The position numbers and the translations under genes were made by a program. The notes under the pieces are model-generated. The model worked only from the letters and a program-made list of their open reading frames with translations. It was not told the DNA's origin and did no database searches. A stretch of DNA of 22,694 nt from Caulobacteraceae bacterium (GTDB lineage Bacteria; Pseudomonadota; Alphaproteobacteria; Caulobacterales; Caulobacteraceae). Positions 7,048 through 14,946 of the stretch are shown in pieces (positions within the stretch are counted from its first letter, which is position 1; the number at the start of each line of letters is the position of its first letter). Location: contig CANJYY010000004.1 in assembly GCA_947479185.1 (NCBI GenBank), forward strand, positions 1 to 22,694, read 5' to 3'.

Positions 7048-8007
7048 CTAGGATTTGCGCGCCGAAAAGACGCGGTTTCTCAGAATTCCGATGCCTTCGA
7101 TCTCGAGCTCGACCGTGTCGCCGTCCTGCAGCATGCGCCCCTGCTCGAGCCCGCAGCCGCCGCCGACGGTCCCCGATCCCAGGACCTCGCCGGGATGCAG
7201 CGTCTCCGAAGTGCTGATGAAGGCGATCAGATCCTCGAAACTGTAGGTCATCGTGCTGCTGGATCCCTCGGACTGAACCTCGCCGTTGATCCTCACGATC
7301 ATGCGGGCCGAGTAGGGATCGAACTCGTCGGCCGTGACGATCCAGGGGCCCATGGCGTTGGCGTTGTCGAAGTCCTTCGACTTGGACGGCCCCAATGAAC
7401 TCAGCATCTCCTGGCCCTGGGTGTCCCGGGCGCTGAAGTCGTTGAAAATGGTGAAGCCGAAAATGTAGTCGCGGGCCTCCGAGACGGGGATGTCCCGACC
7501 TCGCCGGCCAAGGACGCACCCCATTTCCAGCTCGTAGTCCATGACCTGGGAATAGGCCGGCCAGATCACGTCGGTATCGGTGCCGGTCACCGCGAAGCGA
7601 TTGGCCTTGTAGTAGATCGGGCGCTGATAGAAGGCGTCCCGCATCGCCTGGTGACGCGCGCTCGGCTCATTGGCCCCGGTCATGCGCATGCTGGCGTCGA
7701 TCGACCCGAGAAGATGCCCCTCGAAACACATGCAGTCACGGACCTGGGCCGGCACCGGCAACGGGGCGAGTAGGCGCACGTCGTCAAGCGGGACGAGATG
7801 GGTCGTGGTGGTCGCCAGGTCTTTGGCCAGGTCCAGACCAGCCTGCCCGCTCTCGATGAGAGCCTGCATGGAAGCCAGCTCCGGGCTGTGACCGCCACCG
7901 CGCTCAGCATGGGCCGCGGCAAGGTCGACCAGCGCCCCTCCGGTGGCGGCCAGCACCCCAATTCTGGGCGCTCCGCCGGCCACCGGGACAAACGTCGCAA
8001 GTTTCAC
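7048..8007 (-). CDS. Fumarylacetoacetate hydrolase (FAH) family protein
   Basis: 319-aa FAH-fold enzyme. The metal-binding pair E159-x-E161 in DYELEMG and the third ligand D190 in NDFSARD are in the usual spacing, and GSGTVGGGCGLE (277-288) is the conserved C-terminal signature. Enzymes of this family hydrolyse C-C bonds of beta-diketones, decarboxylate or isomerise dienoates, typically after aromatic ring cleavage. No ring-cleavage dioxygenase is in the window, so the substrate cannot be assigned. The start is GTG 8007: GGAGAG lies 4 nt upstream, and only 8 nt separate it from the TonB-receptor stop, whose last bases form part of that ribosome site. This implies coupled translation. Fold and metal site are secure; the reaction is open. 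Confidence 0.9.
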   Translation of the reverse strand: MKLATFVPVAGGAPRIGVLAATGGALVDLAAAHAERGGGHSPELASMQALIESGQAGLDLAKDLATTTTHLVPLDDVRLLAPLPVPAQVRDCMCFEGHLLGSIDASMRMTGANEPSARHQAMRDAFYQRPIYYKANRFAVTGTDTDVIWPAYSQVMDYELEMGCVLGRRGRDIPVSEARDYIFGFTIFNDFSARDTQGQEMLSSLGPSKSKDFDNANAMGPWIVTADEFDPYSARMIVRINGEVQSEGSSSTMTYSFEDLIAFISTSETLHPGEVLGSGTVGGGCGLEQGRMLQDGDTVELEIEGIGILRNRVFSARKS

Positions 8008-8015
8008 AAGCTCTC

Positions 8016-10244
8016 CTATTCCCCAAAGCTGTAGGTCAGGCGAAGCCCCACGGTGCGGGGTTCGGCCCAGATCTCGCGCTGGGAGTTGCCCGTCGAGTTC
8101 AGGACCTGGCGACGATAGCGCTCATCGGAAAGGTTACGCCCCCAGAGCGAGACGGCCCACCGATCGCCGGTGATGCCCGCCGACATGTCGACCAGACCCA
8201 GCGCGCCCTCGCTCGACTCCCGATCGATCACATTGTTGTCGGCCTCGAAGAAGATCTCGTCCCGCCAGGCATAGCCCAGGCGGGCGTCGAAACGTCCCCA
8301 GGCGGTTGGACGGGTGTAGTTTGCGGCGATGCTGAACGTGGCCTTGGGCGACCGGGGCATCTGGTTGCCGCTGAAATCGAAGGTCGAATTGAACACGTAG
8401 TTGTCGAACGTCGCGTCGAGGTAGCCGTAGTTCAGATCGAACGACCAGTTTTCCGAGACCGCCAACTTCGCGTCGACCTCAAGCCCCTGGATCGTGCTCG
8501 ACGCGGCGTTGCTGATCACGATGCGGGTGACGCCGCCGCCAATCGGAACAAGCCGAAGCTGCTGGAGGTCCTTGTAGTTCATGTTGAACATGGCGACGTT
8601 GAATCGCAGATGGTCGTTGAAGAGCGTCGACTTGAGCCCGATTTCAATGGACTCCACGTCTTCGGGGTTGGCGACCTGGTTCGCGGACAGAGCATCGATG
8701 GCGATGAACTGGAAGGCGCCCGACTTGTAGCCCGTGGCCCAGGACGCGTAGACCATCACATCGTCAGAGACCTTGTAGTTCAGCGCAATCGAAGGATCGA
8801 AGGAGCTCCACGAGCGATCAACTGCTGCGCTGTAGGGGCTGATGACGAAGCCCGGAACGGTCGTTGTGGTGTCGAAGACCACATCCTTCTTGTCCTTGCT
8901 GTAGCGCCCCCCAAGGCTGAGCGAGAGCGCGTCGGTCATTTGCCACTGGACCTGACCGAAGGCCGCCATCGACGTGGACTCAAGGTCGAAGCCGAAGCCC
9001 CAGCCAAGCGGCGCGGGCGCGACGAGGAACGACAGGAGCGAGGCCGGGCCGAAGTCGATGGACTCGGTGCGGGTCACATTTTCCTGAGCATAGTAGAGGC
9101 CGAAGACCCAGTTGAACGCATCGGCCTGATGGGCGACGCGGAACTCCTGGGAGAACTGATCGGAATCCTCTTCAGCGCGATAGACCTGGAACGGCAGGAC
9201 AGTGCCATCGAGATCGTCCCGTTCGTCCAGGGTCATGCCGCGGGCCGCGGTGATCGACGTGAAGTCGAGTCCACCTCCGGTCCAGTCGAGCTGGGCCGAA
9301 ACGCCGTAGGTCTTCTTCACGATCCCCTGGCCATTCACGTCACTGGACGGATGATAGGGGTCGGACGGCTCCGCCTGAGCCACGTAGCCCGGAGCCAGGG
9401 CGCCAGGCACGGTCGCAGCGCCCCCCAGTGTATTGGGGACCAGGACGAGCGGCGGTCCATCCGAACGCGCGTAGTCGCCCGAGAGCCTCAGCTTCGCGTC
9501 GTCCCCGAGTTCAAACAGCGTCTTGCCGCGGATCGCCCAGGAGTCCTCGCTGCCGCCACGGACATCCGTGCCGGTCACAGGCTGGTAGCCGTCACGGGTC
9601 CGTCGCGAGACGCTCAGCGAACCGTACGCCCCGTCCTCCGCGATCGGCCCTGACACCGACGCCGTCAGGCCGAAGAGATTGTCGCCGGAGGTTTCGCTGG
9701 CCCCCATCTCGCCGGACACCTTGCCGGTGAAGGTGGCGGACGGGTCCTTGGTCACCACCGAAATGGCGCCGCCGATGGTGTTGCGGCCATAGAGCGTGCC
9801 CTGCGGCCCCTTGAGAACCTCGACCCGCTCGACGTCCATCAGATCCAGGTCGAGGGCGCCGAAGCGGCCAAGGTAGACCCCGTCCACGAAGACCCCGACC
9901 GACGGGTCGCTGCCGGCGTCATAGCCGCGCGTCCCGATGCCCCGGATGAAGATCAAGGGCTTGGAGCGGTCAGCCGCTTCAAAAAAGACGTTGCTCGCAA
10001 GTCGGCTGAGGTCGTTGAGTTCCGTGTAGCCCGCGCTCTCAAGCGCCTCGCCCCCAACGGCTGAAATGGACATCGGCACGTCCTGCAGGCGCTCCTCGCG
10101 CTTGCGAGCCGTCACGATGATCTCACCGACGCTGACCGTAGGCGGTTCAGACTGGGCGTGCGCCGTCATGGGCAGGGCCACGATGGCAGAGCTGCCCAGG
10201 AGCGCGATGAGCGCGGCCTTCCTGTGCTTAGCGATGGTGTTCAT
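8016..10244 (-). CDS. TonB-dependent outer-membrane receptor
   Basis: 742-aa receptor. The signal peptide is residues 1-30 (basic start, hydrophobic core, cut after AHA), the TonB box EIIVTARKREE is at 41-51, and the plug is about 54-165, including RGIGTRG and the LKGPQGTLYGRNTIGGAI signature at 144-161. A 22-strand barrel follows, ending in TYSFGE. This class in Alphaproteobacteria imports scarce large molecules as well as iron complexes; its location as first gene of a catabolic operon points to a carbon substrate. The start is ATG 10244 rather than the upstream in-frame codon at 10274, because GGGGAGGG sits at ideal distance and the signal peptide begins there. It is divergent from the hydrolase gene, and the shared region holds the composite GGTAC operator. 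FAH, SnoaL-like and thiolase genes follow. Confidence 0.95.
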   Translation of the reverse strand: MNTIAKHRKAALIALLGSSAIVALPMTAHAQSEPPTVSVGEIIVTARKREERLQDVPMSISAVGGEALESAGYTELNDLSRLASNVFFEAADRSKPLIFIRGIGTRGYDAGSDPSVGVFVDGVYLGRFGALDLDLMDVERVEVLKGPQGTLYGRNTIGGAISVVTKDPSATFTGKVSGEMGASETSGDNLFGLTASVSGPIAEDGAYGSLSVSRRTRDGYQPVTGTDVRGGSEDSWAIRGKTLFELGDDAKLRLSGDYARSDGPPLVLVPNTLGGAATVPGALAPGYVAQAEPSDPYHPSSDVNGQGIVKKTYGVSAQLDWTGGGLDFTSITAARGMTLDERDDLDGTVLPFQVYRAEEDSDQFSQEFRVAHQADAFNWVFGLYYAQENVTRTESIDFGPASLLSFLVAPAPLGWGFGFDLESTSMAAFGQVQWQMTDALSLSLGGRYSKDKKDVVFDTTTTVPGFVISPYSAAVDRSWSSFDPSIALNYKVSDDVMVYASWATGYKSGAFQFIAIDALSANQVANPEDVESIEIGLKSTLFNDHLRFNVAMFNMNYKDLQQLRLVPIGGGVTRIVISNAASSTIQGLEVDAKLAVSENWSFDLNYGYLDATFDNYVFNSTFDFSGNQMPRSPKATFSIAANYTRPTAWGRFDARLGYAWRDEIFFEADNNVIDRESSEGALGLVDMSAGITGDRWAVSLWGRNLSDERYRRQVLNSTGNSQREIWAEPRTVGLRLTYSFGE

Positions 10245-10296
10245 GTTGATACCCTCCCCGGTTTCATGGCCCACATTTGTCGTTCGTTTTCTTTGT

Positions 10297-10322
10297 GGTA
10301 CGATTATCGGTACATTGGTACC
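10297..10322. promoter_or_regulatory. Composite operator site 1 (TonB receptor / hydrolase promoters)
   Basis: GGTAC (10297-10301), N7, GGTAC (10309-10313), N4, GTACC (10318-10322). The last two boxes form a palindrome and the first two are direct repeats 12 bp apart. It ends 15 nt before the hydrolase ATG and lies 53 nt upstream of the receptor ATG, so a bound protein would block both promoters. The same arrangement in opposite orientation occurs at 11846-11871 beside the TetR gene, which is the likely regulator. Confidence 0.75.
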
Positions 10323-10337
10323 ATCGAGAGGTCAAGC

Positions 10338-11177
10338 ATGCCGAGTTCCGAGATTATCGCCTTCAATTCGGACGCCCGAACCCGGAAGTCGGTTCTGTCC
10401 AGCGCCTATGATCCGGCGGCAATGCGGCAGGCCCTGCTGGGTGATGACGGCGCAGGCGAAGCGCCTCGTCTTGAGCGACGGGGAAATCCAGACGCGGAGC
10501 GACTTGTCCTGGCGGTCGCCGGTGGCGGGTTCTTTCTGCCCCCGGGAGAACAGCATCGGGCGCTTCTGGACCGACTCTGCGAGCGGTTGGGCGCCCAGGC
10601 GGCGATCCTTCATCATCGCCTTTCACCCGAGCATCCCTTCCCGGCGGCCTATGACGACGTGGTCTCAGGGCTGGCTTCGGCGTTCGCGTTCGAAGGGGTC
10701 AGGCGGGTGGACGTCGTGGCGGATTCCTCTGGCGCGGCGCTGGCCCTGAGCGCCCTGCTGGCGCGGCGAGATCTTGGTCTGCCCATGCCGACCAGCTGCG
10801 TGCTGATCTCCGCGCTTACAGACATGGCCATGACGGGGCTTTCGCACGTCGCCAACAGCGAGGCTGATCCGATGTTCGGGCCCGGGGCGATCATTCACAA
10901 GGCATGGCACTATCTTCAGGGCGCAAACCCGACCGACCCCCGGGCTTCACCCTATTGGGGCGACCTGGCCGGGCTTCCCCGCATGCTGATGTTCGTCGGA
11001 AGCACCGAGATCATGCTCGACGACACCCTGCGCTTCGCAAGGAAGGTCGAGGAGGCCGGCGGGACGGCAAGAACCGAGGTCTACGAAGAGGCGCCGCACG
11101 ATTTTCCCCTGATACCGCACTTTCCCGAGGCGCAGGCTGCTCTTGAGGACATGGTCCGCTTCCTCGGCGAGGTGTAG
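10338..11177 (+). CDS. Alpha/beta hydrolase, HSL/acetyl-esterase type with variant active-site motifs
   Basis: 279-aa hydrolase. HHRLSPEHPFPAAYDD at 92-107 is diagnostic of the hormone-sensitive-lipase/arylacetamidase family. The nucleophile is Ser130 in ADSSGA (128-133; canonical GDSAGG), and the histidine is H254 in PHDF. The acid is E224 or D228 in GSTEIMLDD, where an Asp is usual at the first place. The oxyanion loop is AGGGF at 61-65 instead of HGGGF. It probably hydrolyses an ester or lactone of the imported compound in the cytoplasm; no signal peptide is present. The ATG at 10338 with GAGAGG 6 nt upstream is preferred over an in-frame upstream start lying inside the receptor gene. It is divergent from the TonB-receptor operon and ends 3 nt from the converging TetR gene. 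Confidence 0.88.
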   Translation: MPSSEIIAFNSDARTRKSVLSSAYDPAAMRQALLGDDGAGEAPRLERRGNPDAERLVLAVAGGGFFLPPGEQHRALLDRLCERLGAQAAILHHRLSPEHPFPAAYDDVVSGLASAFAFEGVRRVDVVADSSGAALALSALLARRDLGLPMPTSCVLISALTDMAMTGLSHVANSEADPMFGPGAIIHKAWHYLQGANPTDPRASPYWGDLAGLPRMLMFVGSTEIMLDDTLRFARKVEEAGGTARTEVYEEAPHDFPLIPHFPEAQAALEDMVRFLGEV

Positions 11178-11180
11178 CGA

Positions 11181-11789
11181 TCAGGGCGCCGGGTGCTCGA
11201 CGATGCCGTGCAGAATGAGCTGGAAGAGTTCGGCAAAGGCTTCACTCAGACTGATCTGAGGGGCCTGAAGGACGGCGATTTCGTTGATGCGCCCGACAGC
11301 AGCCAGGAACACTTCGGCCACCAGTTGGGAATGGAAGCCTCTAAACCGCCCCCGTCGGATGCCATCGTCGAGGATTTCGCGAAGGATGTTTGTGCGCTCA
11401 CGCTGGTGGGCCTCAAGCAAGGCCAGCGCAGGCCTGAACGTCTGCACGTCTTCCATGAACTGACGGCTGGCCTGACGGGACTCGCTCACCCCGGGGCTCA
11501 GATAGGCGCCGATACGCTTGACCGGATCATCGAACTCGAGCGCGCCCACCCACCCCAGGTGCCGGATGCGCTCGAGCCATCGCTCCATGACCAGAAGGGC
11601 CAGTTCCTGCTTGCTGGGCGCGATCTCGTAGAGCGTCCGCTTGGAGCACTTCAGTCGCATCGAGAGGTCATTGATCGTGCGCTTGCGGAAGCCTTCCTCA
11701 AGGAAGATCGCCTCCAGATCAGCGATGATCTTTTCGTGCCGTTCGCCAAGGCGAACATGCGTCAGGCTATTGGACGGCGCCGCGATCAT
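11181..11789 (-). CDS. TetR/AcrR-family transcriptional regulator
   Basis: 202-aa regulator. The DNA-binding domain is about residues 17-66: a first helix, then a helix-turn-helix containing TINDLSMRLKCSKRTLYEIAPSKQEL (38-63), with the R-T-L-Y recognition-helix end normal for TetR proteins. The remaining 135 residues form the helical ligand-binding and dimer domain and end near EHPAP. GTG 11792 and ATG 11789 are adjacent; I chose ATG because GAGG would directly touch the GTG. The gene is divergent from the acyl-CoA ligase, and the shared gap contains composite operator site 2, so autoregulation is likely. By context it represses the uptake/degradation genes on both sides and is released by the substrate or its CoA ester. 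The ligand is unknown. Confidence 0.92.
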   Translation of the reverse strand: MIAAPSNSLTHVRLGERHEKIIADLEAIFLEEGFRKRTINDLSMRLKCSKRTLYEIAPSKQELALLVMERWLERIRHLGWVGALEFDDPVKRIGAYLSPGVSESRQASRQFMEDVQTFRPALALLEAHQRERTNILREILDDGIRRGRFRGFHSQLVAEVFLAAVGRINEIAVLQAPQISLSEAFAELFQLILHGIVEHPAP

Positions 11790-11839
11790 CACCCTCGGAT
11801 AGCGACAATCGCGGCGGCCTTCAACATCAGCAATTGATA

Positions 11840-11868
11840 TTGAAGGGTACTTTTGTACCCTCTATGGT
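11840..11868 (+). promoter_or_regulatory. Sigma-70-like promoter of the acyl-CoA ligase/MFS pair
   Basis: The -35 box TTGAAG (11840-11845) and -10 box TATGGT (11863-11868) are separated by exactly 17 nt, each matching four of six consensus bases. The 18-bp palindrome 11844-11861 fills the spacer, a classical position for repression. The predicted start near 11875 leaves a short leader before ATG 11901. Confidence 0.6.
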
Positions 11869-11871
11869 ACC
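11844..11871. promoter_or_regulatory. Composite operator site 2 (TetR / ligase promoters)
   Basis: AGGGTACTTTTGTACCCT (11844-11861) is a perfect 18-bp palindrome, followed after N7 by a further GTACC at 11867-11871. Reverse-complemented, it reads GGTAC-N7-GGTAC-N4-GTACC, the exact architecture of site 1 at 10297-10322. It overlaps the ligase promoter and lies 55 nt upstream of the TetR start. Confidence 0.8.
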
Positions 11872-11900
11872 TTCTCGAATAGCAGTCCCCGAGAAGGCTT

Positions 11901-13430
11901 ATGACCAACGGCCGCCACACCCTTTGCCTCTCCGACGTCCTGGCGTCAGCCTTAGCCCGACACGGCGACAGGACGGCCATCAAGACCGACGACCGTCAGG
12001 TGAGCTACGCCGAGCTGGACCGGGCATCGGACGCCCTTGCCGCATCCCTTCAGCGACATGGCATCGGCAGGGGGGACCGGGTGGCCCTCCACCTGCGGAA
12101 CTGCATCGAATATGTCGTCGCCGAATTCGCGATCCTGAAGCTCTGCGCGGTCAAGGTGCCGCTGAACGAGCTGATGGCGCCGAGCGAGATCACCTACTGC
12201 CTCGACCATGCCCAGGCCAGGGCCCTCATCCGCCACGCTTCGCTCCCGGAGGCCAGTGAGCCGGTCGACTCCATCCAGTTGACCCTGTGCGCGCCTGAAG
12301 AAGCCTTCGAGCCGCAGGGCCGGGAATGGCTCGCAAGCCTGGCCGACTACACGAGAGGCTTTGTTCGTAGCGCGCCCCACGCCGACGACATGGCCGTTCT
12401 GGCCTACACGGGTGGTACGACCGGTCGCCCCAAGGGCGTCGTCCACATTCAGTCGACGCTGGCGATCAATCTCTTTGCCCACGTCGTCAGCGGAGACATC
12501 CGGTCCGATGAGGTGATGCTGCTGACGACGCCGCTGCCCCACTCGGCCGGCTTTCATCTCCTCGCCTGCCTGCTGCAGGGCGGCCAGGTCGTGATTGCAA
12601 GACGATTTGAGCCCGAGTCCTTTGTCCGTCTGACGCTGGAGCACCGCGCCACCTGGACGTTCGCGGTGCCGACGATGATCTACCGCCTGCTGGACCACCT
12701 GAAGACCAGCCCGACCGGGCTGCCCAGCCTCAGGACCTTCGTCTATGGCGCCGCGCCCATGAGTCTCGAACGTCTACAGGAAGGACTCGCCGTCTTCGGG
12801 CCCGTGTTTCTGCAGATCTATGGCCAGACCGAGTGCCCGAACTTCGTCACGACGCTGACCAAGAGCGATCATCTCGACCCGACTCTTCTCACATCCTGCG
12901 GCCGCCCCGTCCCCTTCCTGACTATCGACCTGATCGGGCCGGACGGCACGCAGACGCCGAACGGATCGGTCGGTGAGATCCAAATTCGATCTCCCTACAA
13001 TCTGGTCGAATACTACCGCGATCCGACCGCGACAGCAGACGCGCTCGTCGGGGGCGCCCTGCGAACCGGGGATCTCGCCGTCAGGGACGAGCGCGGCTAT
13101 CTCTTCCTCGTTGATCGCACCAAGGACATGATCATCACCGGCGGCATGAACGTCTATTCCGTCGAGGTCGAACGGGCGCTGCGGGATCACCCCGCCATCC
13201 GGGAAGCGGCCGTTGTCGGCCTGCCCGATCCGGACTGGGGGGAGAGGGTCACGGCGGCCGTCACCGCGAACGAACCCCTGGATATCGCCGCGGTTCAGGC
13301 CTTCGTCCGGGCGCGCCTCTCCGCCTACAAGTCGCCGAAGTCCATTGTCGAGATCGGGGCCATGCCGCTCACGCCCTATGGCAAGGTCGACAAAAAGGCG
13401 CTCCGGACAATCCTTGCGGCCCTTCCGTGA
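11901..13430 (+). CDS. Acyl-CoA synthetase (AMP-forming), class I adenylate-forming enzyme
   Basis: 509-aa ligase that activates a carboxylic acid to its CoA thioester through an acyl-adenylate. Visible motifs: phosphate loop YTGGTTGRPKG at 169-179; IYGQTE at 306-311; the ribose-binding Asp391 in RTGDLA; the hinge region DRTKDMIITGGMNVYSVEVE at 405-424; and the catalytic lysine K495 in TPYGKVDKKALR. Length and motif order are normal. ATG 11901 has GAGAAGG at good spacing. It is the first gene after composite operator site 2, and the MFS gene overlaps its stop. In context it likely activates the acid released by the hydrolase or FAH-family enzyme. Substrate specificity cannot be read from the sequence. 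Confidence 0.93.
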   Translation: MTNGRHTLCLSDVLASALARHGDRTAIKTDDRQVSYAELDRASDALAASLQRHGIGRGDRVALHLRNCIEYVVAEFAILKLCAVKVPLNELMAPSEITYCLDHAQARALIRHASLPEASEPVDSIQLTLCAPEEAFEPQGREWLASLADYTRGFVRSAPHADDMAVLAYTGGTTGRPKGVVHIQSTLAINLFAHVVSGDIRSDEVMLLTTPLPHSAGFHLLACLLQGGQVVIARRFEPESFVRLTLEHRATWTFAVPTMIYRLLDHLKTSPTGLPSLRTFVYGAAPMSLERLQEGLAVFGPVFLQIYGQTECPNFVTTLTKSDHLDPTLLTSCGRPVPFLTIDLIGPDGTQTPNGSVGEIQIRSPYNLVEYYRDPTATADALVGGALRTGDLAVRDERGYLFLVDRTKDMIITGGMNVYSVEVERALRDHPAIREAAVVGLPDPDWGERVTAAVTANEPLDIAAVQAFVRARLSAYKSPKSIVEIGAMPLTPYGKVDKKALRTILAALP

Positions 13431-14671
13431 CCGGTCCGCGCTCGAAGGCGCCCACGAGCGTCGCTGTGACCCTCGCGGTGCTCTTCGCCGTCAACATCTT
13501 CAGCGTGATGGATCGCACGATCTTCTCGATCACGGCGCCATCGATCGCGGCCGAACTCGATCTGTCGGACTCCCAGATCGGCGCGCTTGCCGGGCTGCTG
13601 TTTTCAGTCTTCTACGCCGTGTGCGGCATCCCGATCGCCCGCCTGGCTGACAAGGGCAATCGCGGTATCGTCGTGTCCCTGTCCCTGCTGGCGTGGAGCG
13701 CGGTCACGGTCCTGACCGGGTTCGCCCAGTCGTTTCTGCACCTGGCTTTCGCGCGCATCGGCGTGGCCGTCGGCGAGGCCGGCGCCACCCCAGCCGCCCA
13801 CTCGATCCTGGCGGAGCGATTTCCGCTGGGACGGCGAGCGGCGGCCCTGGCCATTCACAGCGCCGGCGCCCCGGTCGGCGCTTTTGTCGGACTCGCCATT
13901 GGCGGCTTCCTGGCGTCGGAGTTCGGCTGGCGGTGGACCTTTGTCATCCTGGGGGCTCCTGGCGCGCTGCTCGCCGCGGGCGCATGGCTGCTGCTGGACG
14001 AGTCACGCCGCCCCCGCCCCGCAGCGGCTTCATCGCACTCCCTGAAGTCCGACCTCGGCGAACTGTTCGGAATTCCGGCCTACCGCTGGCTCCTCTGCGG
14101 CTTTGCCGTCGGCGCCTTCATCATCAGCGGCCTCACCCAGTGGTTGCCTTCCCACTTCATCCGCACCTTCGAAGCGTCGCCGCGAGAGGTTGGAGGGGCT
14201 TTCGGCCTGGCCTACGGACTGGGCTCCGCCACGGGCATGCTGGTCGGCGGCTGGCTGACCTTTCACCTCGTCAAGAGGACGCCGCGCTGGACGATGTGGA
14301 TGGCGAGCCTGTCCTACCTCGTGGCGGCCCCGCTTGGCGCGATGGCCTTGATGGCGAGCGAGCCACAGGCGGCCTACATCAGCATCGGCTTGATGAGCGC
14401 CGCGTCGACCGTCGCCTACGGACCGGTGTTCGCCCTGATCCAGGAACTGGCCCCCGTGAGACTGCGTTCGCTCGCGTCGGCGACCGCGCTCTTCTGCGCC
14501 TCGTTCCTCGGCGCAGGACTTGGCCCCCTTGCCGTTGGGATGCTCAGCGACGCCCTCGGCGGCCTGGATGCCGAACGGCTGAGGGTTTCTCTGCTTGTCT
14601 TGCTGAGCTTCTCCCCGATCCCGGCGCTGCTGTACCTCCTGTCAGCCCGATCGATGAAGATTGCTGTCTGA
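13427..14671 (+). CDS. MFS transporter, Spinster-like
   Basis: 414-aa inner-membrane transporter with about 12 hydrophobic helices. The first helix carries FSVMDRTIFSITAPSI (25-40), the loop 2-3 motif is GIPIARLADKGNR (67-79), and helix 4 is RIGVAVGEAGATPA (110-123). Together these are typical of the Spinster-like MFS branch common in alphaproteobacterial aromatic and steroid catabolic clusters. It presumably moves the substrate, or an acid derived from it, across the cytoplasmic membrane after TonB-receptor uptake. The GTG start at 13427 overlaps the ligase stop as GTGA, indicating coupled translation under the TetR-controlled promoter. Transport direction and substrate are inferred only from context. 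Confidence 0.9.
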   Translation: MTGPRSKAPTSVAVTLAVLFAVNIFSVMDRTIFSITAPSIAAELDLSDSQIGALAGLLFSVFYAVCGIPIARLADKGNRGIVVSLSLLAWSAVTVLTGFAQSFLHLAFARIGVAVGEAGATPAAHSILAERFPLGRRAAALAIHSAGAPVGAFVGLAIGGFLASEFGWRWTFVILGAPGALLAAGAWLLLDESRRPRPAAASSHSLKSDLGELFGIPAYRWLLCGFAVGAFIISGLTQWLPSHFIRTFEASPREVGGAFGLAYGLGSATGMLVGGWLTFHLVKRTPRWTMWMASLSYLVAAPLGAMALMASEPQAAYISIGLMSAASTVAYGPVFALIQELAPVRLRSLASATALFCASFLGAGLGPLAVGMLSDALGGLDAERLRVSLLVLLSFSPIPALLYLLSARSMKIAV

Positions 14672-14946
14672 GGGGGCTAACCCACTCTGGTTCCAACGGC
14701 TGCGCGCTCATCTCCCGAACCGGTCGGGACCGTGAGAGCCGATGACACTTGAAGGCGTGCCCATCCAGCGCCCGCTCAACAAGTCCCTTCAGGCCTGAAC
14801 CTTGAAACAGTTTGGCGCCGGCCTGTCCCCTCCGCCATACAGTCCAGTCAACACGTCTCCTTGCAGGCCTTCCGCGGCGGAGGTCCGGGTCTCGACCGGC
14901 TGACCTGCCTCATCCGGGGCGCCCGCGAGACCGTCAGCCGCCAGGG
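14672..14946. other. Convergent intergenic region between two MFS genes
   Basis: The 275 bases between converging genes contain a weak 5-bp hairpin (CCCGA/TCGGG, 14714-14728) and a 12-bp palindrome TTCAGGCCTGAA (14788-14799), neither followed by a T-run. On the minus strand a frame stays open from within the MFS gene to a TGA at 14789-14791, ending LTGLYGGGDRPAPNCFKVQA. It has no convincing start and I could not recognise it. Confidence 0.4.

Noticed and set aside
14714..14799. A bidirectional terminator between the converging MFS genes
   Set aside because: The 5-bp hairpin and the loop-less TTCAGGCCTGAA palindrome lack T-runs; termination here is probably Rho-dependent.
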